Shown here: positions 36,961 through 45,453 of the stretch, piece after piece
Layout of the letters: every line of letters begins with the position of its first letter
Numbering within the stretch: the stretch's first letter is position 1
DNA from: SZUA-320 sp963707875
GTDB taxonomy: Bacteria; Gemmatimonadota; Gemmatimonadetes; Gemmatimonadales; GWC2-71-9
Direction: 5' to 3'
Length of the DNA stretch: 64,000 nt
NCBI GenBank assembly: GCA_963707875.1
Contig: CAVPRU010000002.1
Coordinates: forward strand, 372,001-436,000
Notes under the pieces: model-generated
Databases searched by the model: none
The model's input: the letters and a program-made list of their open reading frames with translations, nothing else
Told to the model about the DNA's origin: nothing
Program-made: the position numbers and the translations under genes

Positions 36961-37669
36961 ATGATTTTCCGTCCCTTCCGCCCGCTCGCGCTGATGCTCG
37001 GGTTGGCCCTCGCCACCGCCGGGTGCGAGGACGTCAACATCGGCACCAATCCCGAGCCCGAGGCCCAGGCCGCCGTGGCGCCGGAGGTGTCGCTCGCCTT
37101 CCAGCAGGAGGCCGCCGCCGCCGCGTCCGCCGGCGACACCGAACGGGCCGACGCCCTGCAGGACGGCATCCGGGCCTTCCGGTTCGGGATCCAGCCGAGC
37201 GATATCGAAGTCAAGATCAAGAACGAGAAGTTCAACTACAAGGCGATCGTGGTGGGCCGGGTCCGCCTGGACCGGAATGGCGACCGGGTGCTGGTCCGGG
37301 TCCTCCTGGCCTGGGACGGCAACCGGCCGGCGGCGGTGCTGCACGTGGCGCAGAAGACCGACTATGGGCCTGTTCGGCGGTGGCGCCCAGGGCAACAGTG
37401 ATGTGGGTGGCGCCCGGGGCCGCTGGAACGACCGGGCCCATCAGCAGGTCTGGATGGCGACGGCGGGTTCGTCCGACATCGAGTTGCTGGGGACTGGGCA
37501 TTCCTGCCCGATCCAGCCGGCGGCGGACCTCGCGCTGAGCTGCGTCGTGGGAACCTGGGACGTCCGGGTCAACGGAAAGTTCGAGTTGCTGCCGGATCTG
37601 GCCGAGCAGGTGGAGATCCACACCAACGAGGGCAGCGTGATCGGCGTGGTGCTTTCCCCGACCAGTTGA
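36961..37669 (+). CDS. lipoprotein paralogue of 44343-45083, one frameshift
   Basis: ATG 36961 follows AGGAG. MIFRPFRPLALMLGLALATAGC is a lipobox signal. The domain DALQDGIRAFRFGIQPSDIEV, then IVVGRVRLDRNGDRVLVRVLLAW, aligns with the lipoprotein at 44343. An extra G at 37366 splits the frame; without it the protein continues LFGGGAQGNSDVGGARGRWN to SVIGVVLSPTS, 235 aa. It has several Cys in the second half, so disulfides are possible in the periplasm. The function is unknown. Confidence 0.7.
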
Positions 37670-37688
37670 ACCGCATCCCGCAGGTGCT

Positions 37689-37727
37689 CCAGACCGACCC
37701 TCCTGCACCACAGGGGGGTCGGTCTGG
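37689..37727. terminator. bidirectional terminator hairpin
   Basis: CCAGACCGACCC and GGGTCGGTCTGG form a perfect 12-bp stem between the convergent lipoprotein and methyltransferase genes. There is no T run, so it may act as a processing or weak terminator. Confidence 0.55.
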
Positions 37728-37728
37728 C

Positions 37729-37800
37729 GTTACAGGAGGTTGGTCTTGGCGTTATTGGGGGTTGGCTGGGCGCTACGGGGAGTCGCTTTCGCGTTACCGG
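37729..37800. repeat. degenerate 21-22 bp tandem repeats
   Basis: Four copies of a GGCGTTACgGGaGgTtGgtcT-like unit follow the hairpin (GCGTTAC, GCGTTAT, GCGCTAC, GCGTTAC at about 21-bp steps). They overlap the 3' end of the methyltransferase gene. No function is seen. Confidence 0.4.
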
Positions 37801-38531
37801 TCCGGGGTGTCGAGCCGGTGGGTCTTCTTGAGCACCCGGAGCAGGACCCACAGCACCACAACCCCGGCCATCAGCCCCAGCCAGACCGGATCCTCGCCAA
37901 CCCGTCCCGTGGCCCGGAAGGCACCGGTCTCCTCGAGCAGAAACATGGCGCTGAGGTTGACGAGGACGGCGGTGGACTCGCGGTGCAGCACGGCCCGCAG
38001 CGAAAAGGGGAGGTCCGGCGGCCGGTACTGCCGCAGGCGGGGGAGGAAGGCCGGCGTGCGATGGGCCCAGGCCAGGAACACCTCGCCGAACTCCCGTGCC
38101 AGGAAGGCCTCCTCCGCATAGATGATCCGCTCGTAGTACAGCCAGAACACCCCGGCATAGAAGAGCACCAGTCCCCAGCTGCCCGGGAACAGCGCCAGCC
38201 CCAGACCGATCAGGGAATTGCCGAGATACAGCGGGTGCCGGACGATCGAATAGAGGCCCGAGGTGGTGAGGGACTTGGCGACCTGCTCCCGGGTGTTGCT
38301 GCCCGAGGTGCCGGTCGGGGCGTGGCCGATGGCCACGGCGCGGATCCCCAGGCCCAGGGCCATCACCGCCAGACAGACCAGTTGCCATCCATGCGAGAGG
38401 GTCGGGCTGGCTTCGGGGTGCGGGGCATACCAGATGACCAGAAGGGCGACGGCGAGCAGGGACAGGGGCAGGTAGCTCCGCCACCGGAAGAGCCAGTTTC
38501 CGCTGCGCTCGAAGTGGTCCTGCAGGATCAT
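37794..38531 (-). CDS. ICMT/PEMT-type membrane methyltransferase
   Basis: A 245-residue protein with five or more membrane segments. YSIVRHPLYLGNSLIGLGLAL is the isoprenylcysteine-carboxylmethyltransferase / phospholipid-methyltransferase signature that binds SAM, with REFGEVFLAWAHRTPAF as the C-terminal acidic/aromatic part. The start at ATG 38531 follows GGGAAGGGG; longer in-frame starts lack a ribosome site. Substrates in bacteria are lipids, isoprenoids or small thiols. It converges on the lipoprotein gene. Confidence 0.8.
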   Translation of the reverse strand: MILQDHFERSGNWLFRWRSYLPLSLLAVALLVIWYAPHPEASPTLSHGWQLVCLAVMALGLGIRAVAIGHAPTGTSGSNTREQVAKSLTTSGLYSIVRHPLYLGNSLIGLGLALFPGSWGLVLFYAGVFWLYYERIIYAEEAFLAREFGEVFLAWAHRTPAFLPRLRQYRPPDLPFSLRAVLHRESTAVLVNLSAMFLLEETGAFRATGRVGEDPVWLGLMAGVVVLWVLLRVLKKTHRLDTPDR

Positions 38532-38604
38532 GTCCGCCCCTTCCCGTTGCCCCCAGCCGAAGATGGGAGTATAAGACATGGATACCCTACCAAAGGAGTT
38601 CCCT

Positions 38605-39381
38605 ATGCGGTTCCGTTTCGCCGGCGGCATCACAGCTGGCCTGGCCTTCCTGGCCCTGCCGGTGCTGGCCCAGGATGCCCCACCCCCCCCGATCTACCAG
38701 GTGACCACCCTCGAGCTTACTCCGGCCACCATCGGCGCCTTCCGGAGTGGCATGGCCAAGCAGGCATCGGCTGCAAAAGAACTGAACCTCCCGTCCGCCG
38801 AGGCCGGCTGGTGGACCTACTCCGAAGGCAACCGGCTCATCCTCGTGGCCCCCAGGTCACGGGATGCCGTGCTGGGCAGCCCGGCGATGGGGACCCGGGC
38901 CCGGATCCGGGCGGCCAACCCCGGTCTCGACTCGGCGATCACCAAGGCCTACGGCGGCGCCCAGGCGCGGCTGGTGTCGCAGGAGCTGATCGTTGAGGCC
39001 CAGAACCTGTCATACACCCCCGCGACCCAGATGGAGCCGGGTGCCATTCAGGTGGGCAACATCATCATTGCCCCTGGGCAGGGCCAGGCCTTCAACGAAG
39101 CGGTCCAGGCCTTGAACAAGGTCCGGACCGACATCGGGTACCCCTACCAGGTGCTGGCGTTCCGGGTGCGATTCGGGGAGACCAGGACTCAACTCGTGAC
39201 CCTGTTCGACTCCCGGGAGGCGTTCTTTGGCAAGAACTCGATGGATCGACTCCTGGCCGGGAAGCCGGAAGCGCAGGCGGCCTGGCAGGCGGCCCTCGGG
39301 AAGATTGTCGCCGCGGTCGAGAGCTACGAGTTCACCCTCATGGACTATGCCGCCAACTTGAGCTATCCGGTCACCCCGTAG
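38605..39381 (+). CDS. exported protein of unknown function, 258 aa
   Basis: AAAGGAG precedes ATG 38605. MRFRFAGGITAGLAFLALPVLAQD is a cleavable signal peptide. The mature protein alternates helices and strands with two similar halves (YQVTTLELTPATIGAFRSGM and IIIAPGQGQAFNEAVQALNK), suggesting a duplicated ferredoxin-like (dimeric alpha-beta barrel, NIPSNAP-like) fold. That fold call is tentative. The gene is divergent from the membrane methyltransferase. Confidence 0.6.
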   Translation: MRFRFAGGITAGLAFLALPVLAQDAPPPPIYQVTTLELTPATIGAFRSGMAKQASAAKELNLPSAEAGWWTYSEGNRLILVAPRSRDAVLGSPAMGTRARIRAANPGLDSAITKAYGGAQARLVSQELIVEAQNLSYTPATQMEPGAIQVGNIIIAPGQGQAFNEAVQALNKVRTDIGYPYQVLAFRVRFGETRTQLVTLFDSREAFFGKNSMDRLLAGKPEAQAAWQAALGKIVAAVESYEFTLMDYAANLSYPVTP

Positions 39382-39406
39382 TCGACGACGCCAGAACTTC
39401 GGGAAC

Positions 39407-39445
39407 TGAGGGGATGGGGCGCAGCGGATGCGCCCCATCCCCTCA
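39407..39445. terminator. bidirectional terminator with 16-bp stem
   Basis: TGAGGGGATGGGGCGC pairs perfectly with GCGCCCCATCCCCTCA around a 7-nt loop (AGCGGAT). It lies between convergent genes and should stop transcription from both sides. Confidence 0.75.
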
Positions 39446-39496
39446 ACCCGTTCTGACCAGGGAGTCGCCGCGGCGCTGATCCAGTTGTGTCGAGCG

Positions 39497-40060
39497 CTAG
39501 GACCCGTGGACTTCCCGGAAGAGCTCCACGAGATCGAGGACCATCGGCGCGGTGGACCCCTCGGGGTTCCAGGTCAGGGTGTCGGTCAGGATCTCCGGGC
39601 GGTCGTCCGTCGGCCGCCACCGCTCCATCACCCGCGCATCCAGATCCACAATCCAGTACTCCGGGACCCCGATCCGCTGATACAGCCGTCGCTTGAGGAT
39701 CCGGTCGTACCGGGCCGTCGAGGGGGAGAGCACCTCCACCGCCAGGATCGGCACCCCGACCTCGGACCACTCATTGGGCCGCGCCCCCGGGGCATGTCCG
39801 ATGACGAAGAGATCGGGCTGAACGAGTTGGCCTTCCCGGAGGTCGAGGTCCGCCGGGGAGGCCAGGGTGACTCCCAGTTGGTGAGCTTTGACGTGGGCGC
39901 GCACCGTGACGAGCAACTCCTGGACCGCGAGCTGATGCAGCATCCGCGGGCTCGGCGTCACCAGCAGCTCGCCGTCCACCAGTTCGTACCGGTTGCCGTC
40001 GTCGGGCAGGGCGAGCACCTGCTCCCGGGTCCAGCGCTCCACCAGGTCAGGCATACCCAT
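39497..40060 (-). CDS. Uma2-family endonuclease-like protein (copy 4)
   Basis: A 187-residue protein (MGMPDLVERWTREQVLALPD) with all Uma2 blocks: YELVDGELLVTPSP, QPDLFVIG, ILAVEVLSPSTARYDR, YWIVDLDARVMERWRP. It is intact. It follows the TonB receptor operon on the same strand but has its own copy of the conserved promoter block. The perfect terminator at 39407 lies just downstream. Confidence 0.85.
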   Translation of the reverse strand: MGMPDLVERWTREQVLALPDDGNRYELVDGELLVTPSPRMLHQLAVQELLVTVRAHVKAHQLGVTLASPADLDLREGQLVQPDLFVIGHAPGARPNEWSEVGVPILAVEVLSPSTARYDRILKRRLYQRIGVPEYWIVDLDARVMERWRPTDDRPEILTDTLTWNPEGSTAPMVLDLVELFREVHGS

Positions 40061-40091
40061 ACGCTACCCTCGGCGCTCGGTGTGTGGCAAC
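40061..40091 (-). promoter_or_regulatory. conserved Uma2 promoter block (copy 4)
   Basis: TTGCCA, spacer CACACCGAGCGCCGAGGG, TAGCGT, ATGGGTATG on the minus strand, as in the other intact copies. It abuts the stop codon of the TonB receptor gene. Confidence 0.55.
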
Positions 40092-40098
40092 TGACCGG

Positions 40099-42495
40099 CT
40101 AGGGGGTCAGCTCCAGCCCGAAAACGGTGGTCCGGCCCAGCGGTGGTGAGATATTGTCCCGGATGAACGCCCCGTTGTTGCCGGGGTTCTCCATTCGGGC
40201 AAAGGCGATCAGCCGAGGGCCAATGCCCATGGATCCGGCCAGATAGGGTCGGAAGACCCCGGGGTAGTCCAGCCAGTAGTTGCGAAGCGCCCCGCGGGCC
40301 GGCGCCAAGCCGTCCACCACCTGCTGGACGGCGATCCAGTCATACCCAACCCAGGGCCCGAGCCACGAGCCACCCACCTCGGCACTCCATCGCCCGCCGT
40401 CATAGCGAACCGAGACCGAGCCTACCGTGCTCGGCACTTCCAGCAGCTGATCGCCCGGCTTGAGTTCCCCGGAGTACTTGGGAGCGAGCTTGGTCACTTC
40501 GCTGCTGACGAAATACAGCAGTCCGTTGACCCGAACCCGATTCCATCGCACTCCGCCCTCCAACTCGACGCCGCGGTTGGCGATGGCACCGACGTTCTGG
40601 AACTGGTACGAGCGGGTCGGAACCTGGGCCGCGATCTGGACCTGCTGAATCAGCTGCTCGGCCGTCTGGTTGTACCAGGTGGCCCGGGCGTAGATCCCCT
40701 CGCCAAAGAACAGTTCCCCGCCCAGCTCGACACCGGCCTGAGTCTCGGCGACCAGATCCGGGTTCGGCAGCTGGACCACGGTGCCGATCGACATCGCCCG
40801 ACTCATTCCGGGTTCCGGCGGCTTGATGCCCCGCCCCCAGGCGCCCCGCAGGCGGAGCGTCGTGGTGCCGATCGGCTGGGTCCACGAGGCGCCGACCGAC
40901 GACGCCCACTGGGCGCCCTCGTTTTCCCCTACGCTGGAGTTCCACTCGGCCCGGGTGCCGACCGTGAGAATCAACTGCTCGGCCAGGCGGCCCCGCAGCT
41001 GCCCGAAGACACCGGTGGACTTGACCGCGTCCTGATAGAGCGGGGTCAGGTCGCGGGTCAGCGTCGAGCGCCGCACCAGCCGCTCCACGTCGCGGTGGCT
41101 GTACTCGGCGCCGGCGGAAAGAGTCGCCTCCTGACGGCCGACCGGAAGATCCCAGGCTGAGCTGTAGCGGAGCGAGGTCCGGGTGGCGTCCTCGTGAGTG
41201 GCGCCGAGCGGCAGTCGCGGCGTGAGCAGAGCCGGGCGGCTGGCTTCCCGGGGACCGTTGACCCGGTGGCGCCCCACTGTCAGGGTCTGTTGCCACGCCC
41301 GGGTAACCGAGTGGAGCGCGGTGAGTCCGAAACCCTGTTCCTCCAGAGTCTGGGTGACCGGCACATCGGCGGTGGTGCCGTTGACCGTGGCGCGCTCGTC
41401 GCCGTACTGATACTCGCCCATCCGGGCGGACCCGGTCAGGATGACCGGGCCGAGCAGGGCCTGACTCCCCAACTGGGCGGTCCAGGTGCGGAGCCAGGGA
41501 ATGCCCCCCGAGGAGCCCGACTGGATGAAACTGCCGCCGGCGTCGATGCCCACCGCGCCGGTGCCACCGGTCACCGCGGCGCCGTAGTCCTGGTAGAGCG
41601 CAGCGTTGGGCAAGTCGGGGCGGTCGTAGGGACCGGCGGTCAGCGCGCCGCGGAGATGGGCGTCCCGGGAGCCCGGGGTTCCCTTCCGGGTGACGATCTG
41701 GAGGATGCCGTTGATCGCATCGGGGCCGTACAGGGCGGCGCCCTGAGGACCGCGGATCACCTCGATCCGTTCGATGCTCCGGCCGTCCACCAGGGTAAAG
41801 AGGTCGGGCGAGGCGAGTTCGACCCCGTCGACGTAGGTCTTGAGCGCGCGGGTGGTAAACGAGCTCACCCCACGCACCGAGGTGACCTGCGGAGGCGGTC
41901 CGCTCGGCCCCCGGTCCCACAGCACCACGCCGGGGAGCAGGGTCCGCATGACGTCGGCCACGCGGGAGTAGGGTGACTCCTCCAGGCGCTGCGACCCGAC
42001 CACGTTCATGGCGGTGGGCATCTCGCGTTCCGGCATGCCGGCCACCGCCGACCCGGTCACCACGATCTGATCGAGCTGCCGCACCCCGGTGGCGAGCCGG
42101 ACCCGCTCGACATCGGCCAACTGGTATCCGGTGGCGATGCTGCCCCTCTGGACGGGGTCGGAGGATTTGGGGACGATCACCACGGTGCCATCCCGGGCCA
42201 CGGCCACGCCGAGCTCACTGCCCGACAGCATCACGTCGAGTGCCAGCGCCAGGGTCTCGCCGGTAAAGTTGAAGCTCACCCGCCGATCGGTGGGGAGCAG
42301 GTCGGCACTCCAGGCCAGCGGGATGTCTTCCTCGTGTCGCAGGCGGGTGAGTGCGTCACCCAGTGTCGCATTGCGGATACTGAACGAGACGGGCCGCGCC
42401 AGGATGTTCCCGTGGGAAGTTCCCGGCGCGGTCTGGGCGGCGAGTGGTGCCGCCAACGCAATCCAGCAGGCGGCGAGCCGCCTGAAGTGCCGCAT
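40099..42495 (-). CDS. TonB-dependent receptor with N-terminal STN signalling domain
   Basis: A 798-residue protein: signal peptide MRHFRRLAACWIALAAPLAAQ, then an STN domain (SFSIRNATLGDALTRLRHEE to VVIVPKS, about 34-110), then plug domain (TGSAVAGMPEREMPTAMNVV, VRGVSSF, YVDGVEL, IEVIRGPQGAALYGPDAING) and a 22-strand barrel ending FGLELTP. The STN domain contacts a FecR-type anti-sigma factor. FecR is encoded 4 bp upstream and an ECF sigma factor lies divergently beyond it, so this is a ligand-sensing transducer. The ligand is unknown. Confidence 0.93.
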   Translation of the reverse strand: MRHFRRLAACWIALAAPLAAQTAPGTSHGNILARPVSFSIRNATLGDALTRLRHEEDIPLAWSADLLPTDRRVSFNFTGETLALALDVMLSGSELGVAVARDGTVVIVPKSSDPVQRGSIATGYQLADVERVRLATGVRQLDQIVVTGSAVAGMPEREMPTAMNVVGSQRLEESPYSRVADVMRTLLPGVVLWDRGPSGPPPQVTSVRGVSSFTTRALKTYVDGVELASPDLFTLVDGRSIERIEVIRGPQGAALYGPDAINGILQIVTRKGTPGSRDAHLRGALTAGPYDRPDLPNAALYQDYGAAVTGGTGAVGIDAGGSFIQSGSSGGIPWLRTWTAQLGSQALLGPVILTGSARMGEYQYGDERATVNGTTADVPVTQTLEEQGFGLTALHSVTRAWQQTLTVGRHRVNGPREASRPALLTPRLPLGATHEDATRTSLRYSSAWDLPVGRQEATLSAGAEYSHRDVERLVRRSTLTRDLTPLYQDAVKSTGVFGQLRGRLAEQLILTVGTRAEWNSSVGENEGAQWASSVGASWTQPIGTTTLRLRGAWGRGIKPPEPGMSRAMSIGTVVQLPNPDLVAETQAGVELGGELFFGEGIYARATWYNQTAEQLIQQVQIAAQVPTRSYQFQNVGAIANRGVELEGGVRWNRVRVNGLLYFVSSEVTKLAPKYSGELKPGDQLLEVPSTVGSVSVRYDGGRWSAEVGGSWLGPWVGYDWIAVQQVVDGLAPARGALRNYWLDYPGVFRPYLAGSMGIGPRLIAFARMENPGNNGAFIRDNISPPLGRTTVFGLELTP

Positions 42496-42498
42496 TCG

Positions 42499-43497
42499 CT
42501 ACGGCCTCCCGGGGGAGAGGATCACGGTGTCGACCTGACGATCGATCCGGACCCCGAGCGAGAGTCCGAGTACCTCGAGCGCGGCGTCGAGTTCGTCGAT
42601 CCGGAGGGTGGCCGTGAGGCGGCGGGCCCCGAGCGCGGGATCGGCCAGCTGGAAGGTGAGCCCGTACCAGCGCCCCAGTTCCACGGTGACCGAATCCAGC
42701 GGGGAGTTTTCGAAAACCATCTCACCCTTGAGCCAGCCCACCAACCCGGCGACGTTCACGCCTCGGGTGACCGTGGGCGTCGTGGCATCGGCGGTCAGGG
42801 TGGCCAGGTCGTTGGCCCCAAGGGTTGCCGCCTCGGCATCGCTGGCGCCCGCCCGCCGGAGCGAGGCGCTGCCGGAGAGGACGACCAGCCGGACCGCGGG
42901 TTCGGAGCCAAAGGCCCGGACCCCGAACTCGGTGCCGAGGTCTTCGGTCATGGTGCCGCCGGCGTAGACCCGGAACGGGTTGGCCTCGTCGTGGGTCACC
43001 TCGAACCAGGCCTCGCCGGAGAGCTCGACCCGGCGCTCGCCGTCGCCGTATCCCGCGGCAATCGTCAGCTTCGAGCCGGGCGCGACGGTGATCCGGGTGC
43101 CATCGTGAAGGTCGATGGTCTGCTGTTGCCCGGGCATGGTGGCGACCACTTCGACGGGGACGACCGCATCGGACCACGAGCGCCAGACCATGGTGGCGCC
43201 CACCATGATCACCAGGGTTGCGGCCACCAGGGCCCAGGTCTGGGTCCAGGCGGCCGGCCGCCGGCGGACGGGCTGGGCGACTTGCGTTTCGTCGAGGCGC
43301 TTCGCGACCCGGGCCCAGGCCCGGTCCAGGTTCCAGGTCCCGGGAACGGGCCCTTTCCAGGCCGCCCGAAGCCGCTCCAACTCGGCCCGGTGGTTGGGGT
43401 TGGTGGATACCCAAGCCTCGACGGCAGCCCGCTCCTCGGGGGTTGCCTCGCCGGCCAGGTACCGGGCCAGTTGGTTGGAATCCATGTTGTCGGTCAT
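42499..43497 (-). CDS. FecR-family anti-sigma factor
   Basis: A 332-residue protein. The N-terminal cytoplasmic part (LARYLAGEATPEERAAVEAW) is the anti-sigma zinc-less DUF4880-like domain. One membrane helix (ALVAATLVIMVGATMVW) follows, then the periplasmic FecR domain (LHDGTRITVAPGSKLTIAAG, GEAWFEVTHDEANPFRVYAG) and a C-terminal STN-like DUF4974 tail. It relays the receptor signal to the sigma factor. The start MTDNMDSN at 43497 was chosen over longer frames for the family N-terminus. Confidence 0.9.
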   Translation of the reverse strand: MTDNMDSNQLARYLAGEATPEERAAVEAWVSTNPNHRAELERLRAAWKGPVPGTWNLDRAWARVAKRLDETQVAQPVRRRPAAWTQTWALVAATLVIMVGATMVWRSWSDAVVPVEVVATMPGQQQTIDLHDGTRITVAPGSKLTIAAGYGDGERRVELSGEAWFEVTHDEANPFRVYAGGTMTEDLGTEFGVRAFGSEPAVRLVVLSGSASLRRAGASDAEAATLGANDLATLTADATTPTVTRGVNVAGLVGWLKGEMVFENSPLDSVTVELGRWYGLTFQLADPALGARRLTATLRIDELDAALEVLGLSLGVRIDRQVDTVILSPGRP

Positions 43498-43601
43498 CTC
43501 GTGCCCTATCCTAGCAGGGGTCATACCAAGGACACCTGAGAGGGGCCGGTCCCCTGACAGGACCCTCACTGGTCCGTAATATGCCTTGATTGAAAGGCAC
43601 A

Positions 43602-44159
43602 ATGACACCGCCAGAAGACCTTATCACTCCTGAACTTGTGGCCCTGATCCGGGCCGGCGACCGCGAGGCCTTCGAGCGGTTGTTCCGGGCGTGGTACCGG
43701 CGGCTGGCCGATCATGCCGCCCGGATGCTGGGAAATCAGGATGCCGCCGAGGACTCGGTGCAGGATGTCTTTGTCGCGGTGTGGGACAAGCGGGCGGGGT
43801 TGCCGGAGGCGGCCAAGATCCCGGCCTACCTCTACCGGGCGGTCCGGAACCGGTCGCTCAATCAGATCCGCCGGCAGAAGACCGTCGGCCGCTGGCTCGA
43901 GACCCAGGATCCCGATCCGTCGGTGCCGGCGGTAGCCGAGACCGACCTGCAGGCCTCCGAGATCGGGGCCAAGGTCCAGGAGGCGCTCGCGGAGTTGTCC
44001 CCGCGGTGCCGCGAGGTCTTTCTCCTGTCCCGGGATGACGGCCTGACCTATCCGCAGATCGCCGACACCCTGGGGATCTCGGTGAAGACCGTCGAAACCC
44101 TTATGGGAAGGGCACTTAAGTCTCTGCGAATTCAGCTGGCGGCGATCCGACCGGCCTGA
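43602..44159 (+). CDS. ECF-subfamily RNA polymerase sigma factor
   Basis: A 185-residue protein. Region 2 is DREAFERLFRAWYRRLADHA with MLGNQDAAEDSVQDVFVAVW. Region 4 is ELSPRCREVFLLSRDDGLTY with SVKTVETLMGRALKSLR, as in FecI-like sigma-70 factors. GAAAGG supports ATG 43602. It is transcribed away from the fecR-receptor pair, unlike the usual co-directional fecI-fecR order. A paralogous lipoprotein follows downstream on its strand and may be its regulon. Confidence 0.93.
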   Translation: MTPPEDLITPELVALIRAGDREAFERLFRAWYRRLADHAARMLGNQDAAEDSVQDVFVAVWDKRAGLPEAAKIPAYLYRAVRNRSLNQIRRQKTVGRWLETQDPDPSVPAVAETDLQASEIGAKVQEALAELSPRCREVFLLSRDDGLTYPQIADTLGISVKTVETLMGRALKSLRIQLAAIRPA

Positions 44160-44241
44160 CTCTCCGCCGCTCGTCCGGCCTGATTCTCCGCCTCGGACGA
44201 TCCTGATTCTCCGCGTACGATTCCTGATATCCTCATCCAGT

Positions 44242-44268
44242 AGGGGTATTCCACCCCTTTGCGTGTCT
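44242..44268 (+). promoter_or_regulatory. 27-nt motif upstream of lipoprotein 44343
   Basis: AGGGGTATTC..CCCTTTGCGTGTCT. It shares 21 of 27 bases and the same distance to the start codon with 36862-36888. It is placed directly behind the ECF sigma gene. Confidence 0.5.
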
Positions 44269-44342
44269 CTCCAGTGAACCCGCCGGACGCGGCCCCTGCG
44301 TGTGGGGACTCCCGTCTCCGGCGTCACGAGGAGGAGAGATCC

Positions 44343-45083
44343 ATGACATTCCGCACTCTGAAGCACCTGACCCTCGCGCTGGGCCTGGTCGCGCTGGCGA
44401 CCGGCTGCGAAGAGGGTGCCACCCCGCTCGAGCCTTCGGAACAACTGGTCGAGACGGAGATCGCGTTGTCCCAGATGGCGGCCGAATCCAATGCGGCCGG
44501 CGATGCCGACGCTGCGGATGGTTTTTCGAGCGGCGCCCTGGCCCTCCGGATGGGTATCCGGCCGACCGACATCGTCGTCACGATTCGGGGTGAAGAGGTT
44601 CGGTACCAGGCCCTGGTGGCCGGCATCGTCCGGCATCTCCGGAACGGTGAGCGGGTGCTATTCCGCCACCTGATCGCCTGGACCCCTGCCGATGGGCGGC
44701 CGAAGGCCGTGCTGCAGGTGACTCAGCTCACCGATGAGGCGGTGTTCGGGTTCCCGACCGACATCAGCACCGCGGCCGATCCGCGGGGTCGAGCCCGGGG
44801 GACCTGGGTGGACCGGGCCAACGACCATCGCTGGGTGGCGACGGCGGGTGGATCGAAGATCGTGCTGGCCTCGACCGGCGACCCGTGTGTCGGTCCGCTG
44901 GCCGAGAATCCCACCATCACCTGCCTCAAGGCGAAGTTCGATATCCGGGTGGATGGCGGCTTCCAGAAGCTATTGAGCCGAGACTCTCGGCAGTTTGCTC
45001 CCGACGTCCTGCTCCAGATTGCGACCCAGGCGGCCGGGGTGAATGGGGTGGTGATTGCCCCGGTGGGGGACGGCGGCAACTGA
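44343..45083 (+). CDS. lipoprotein, paralogue of 36961-37669
   Basis: A 246-residue protein behind AGGAGG. MTFRTLKHLTLALGLVALATGCEE is a lipobox signal. The region LALRMGIRPTDIVVTIRGEE, then VAGIVRHLRNGERVLFRHLIAW, aligns with the other lipoprotein, including RWVATAGGSKI against QVWMATAGSSDI. Four Cys in the second half could form disulfides. A strong terminator follows. The function is unknown, but the pair may be envelope sensors or ligand binders under ECF control. Confidence 0.78.
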   Translation: MTFRTLKHLTLALGLVALATGCEEGATPLEPSEQLVETEIALSQMAAESNAAGDADAADGFSSGALALRMGIRPTDIVVTIRGEEVRYQALVAGIVRHLRNGERVLFRHLIAWTPADGRPKAVLQVTQLTDEAVFGFPTDISTAADPRGRARGTWVDRANDHRWVATAGGSKIVLASTGDPCVGPLAENPTITCLKAKFDIRVDGGFQKLLSRDSRQFAPDVLLQIATQAAGVNGVVIAPVGDGGN

Positions 45084-45111
45084 CGGCTGACCGCAACCCG
45101 CGCCGGTCCCG

Positions 45112-45156
45112 CGCGGCAGGGCGACCTTCGGGTTGCTCTGCCGCGTGGCTCTTTTT
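45112..45156 (+). terminator. intrinsic terminator with UUCG tetraloop
   Basis: CGCGGCAG-G-GCGACC, loop TTCG, GGTTGC-T-CTGCCGCG, then TGGCTCTTTTT. A stable hairpin with a T run 29 bp after the lipoprotein stop. Confidence 0.85.
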
Positions 45157-45211
45157 CCGGGGGCGAGGTAGCTTCTCGGGGAGCAGTGGCGCCTGACCGG
45201 AGAGGGACCCG

Positions 45212-45445
45212 ATGGCACACCGGAAGTTCGTGGACCGCGATGGGAACGGGTGGGAAATACGACCCCGGACCCGGTCGGTCTGGGAGTTGAGTCCGGTGGG
45301 GGACAACCCGCAGCGGTCCCGGGATGTGACCTCGCCGGGATACGAGAAGGATCCGTACGAGCTGAGCAAGGAAGAGCTGCAGGCCCTGCTGGACGGGGCC
45401 GGGCCAGCCTCGACCCGGCAGGTCAAATCCCCATTCAAGGAGTGA
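45212..45445 (+). CDS. small acidic/basic protein, 77 aa
   Basis: A 77-residue protein (MAHRKFVDRDGNGWEIRPRT) preceded by GGAGAGGGA. RSVWELSPVGDNPQRSRDV and the ELSKEELQALLDG helix are Gemmatimonadota-like filler with no motif I can name. It runs 8 bp short of the next gene on the same strand. Probably a real small cytoplasmic protein. Confidence 0.6.
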   Translation: MAHRKFVDRDGNGWEIRPRTRSVWELSPVGDNPQRSRDVTSPGYEKDPYELSKEELQALLDGAGPASTRQVKSPFKE

Positions 45446-45453
45446 ACACGAGG

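Noticed and set aside
43498..43601. GGGGCCGGTCCCC palindrome as a terminator
   Set aside because: It lies between divergent starts, where a terminator would be useless, and there is no T run; it is more likely a regulatory site, but unsupported.
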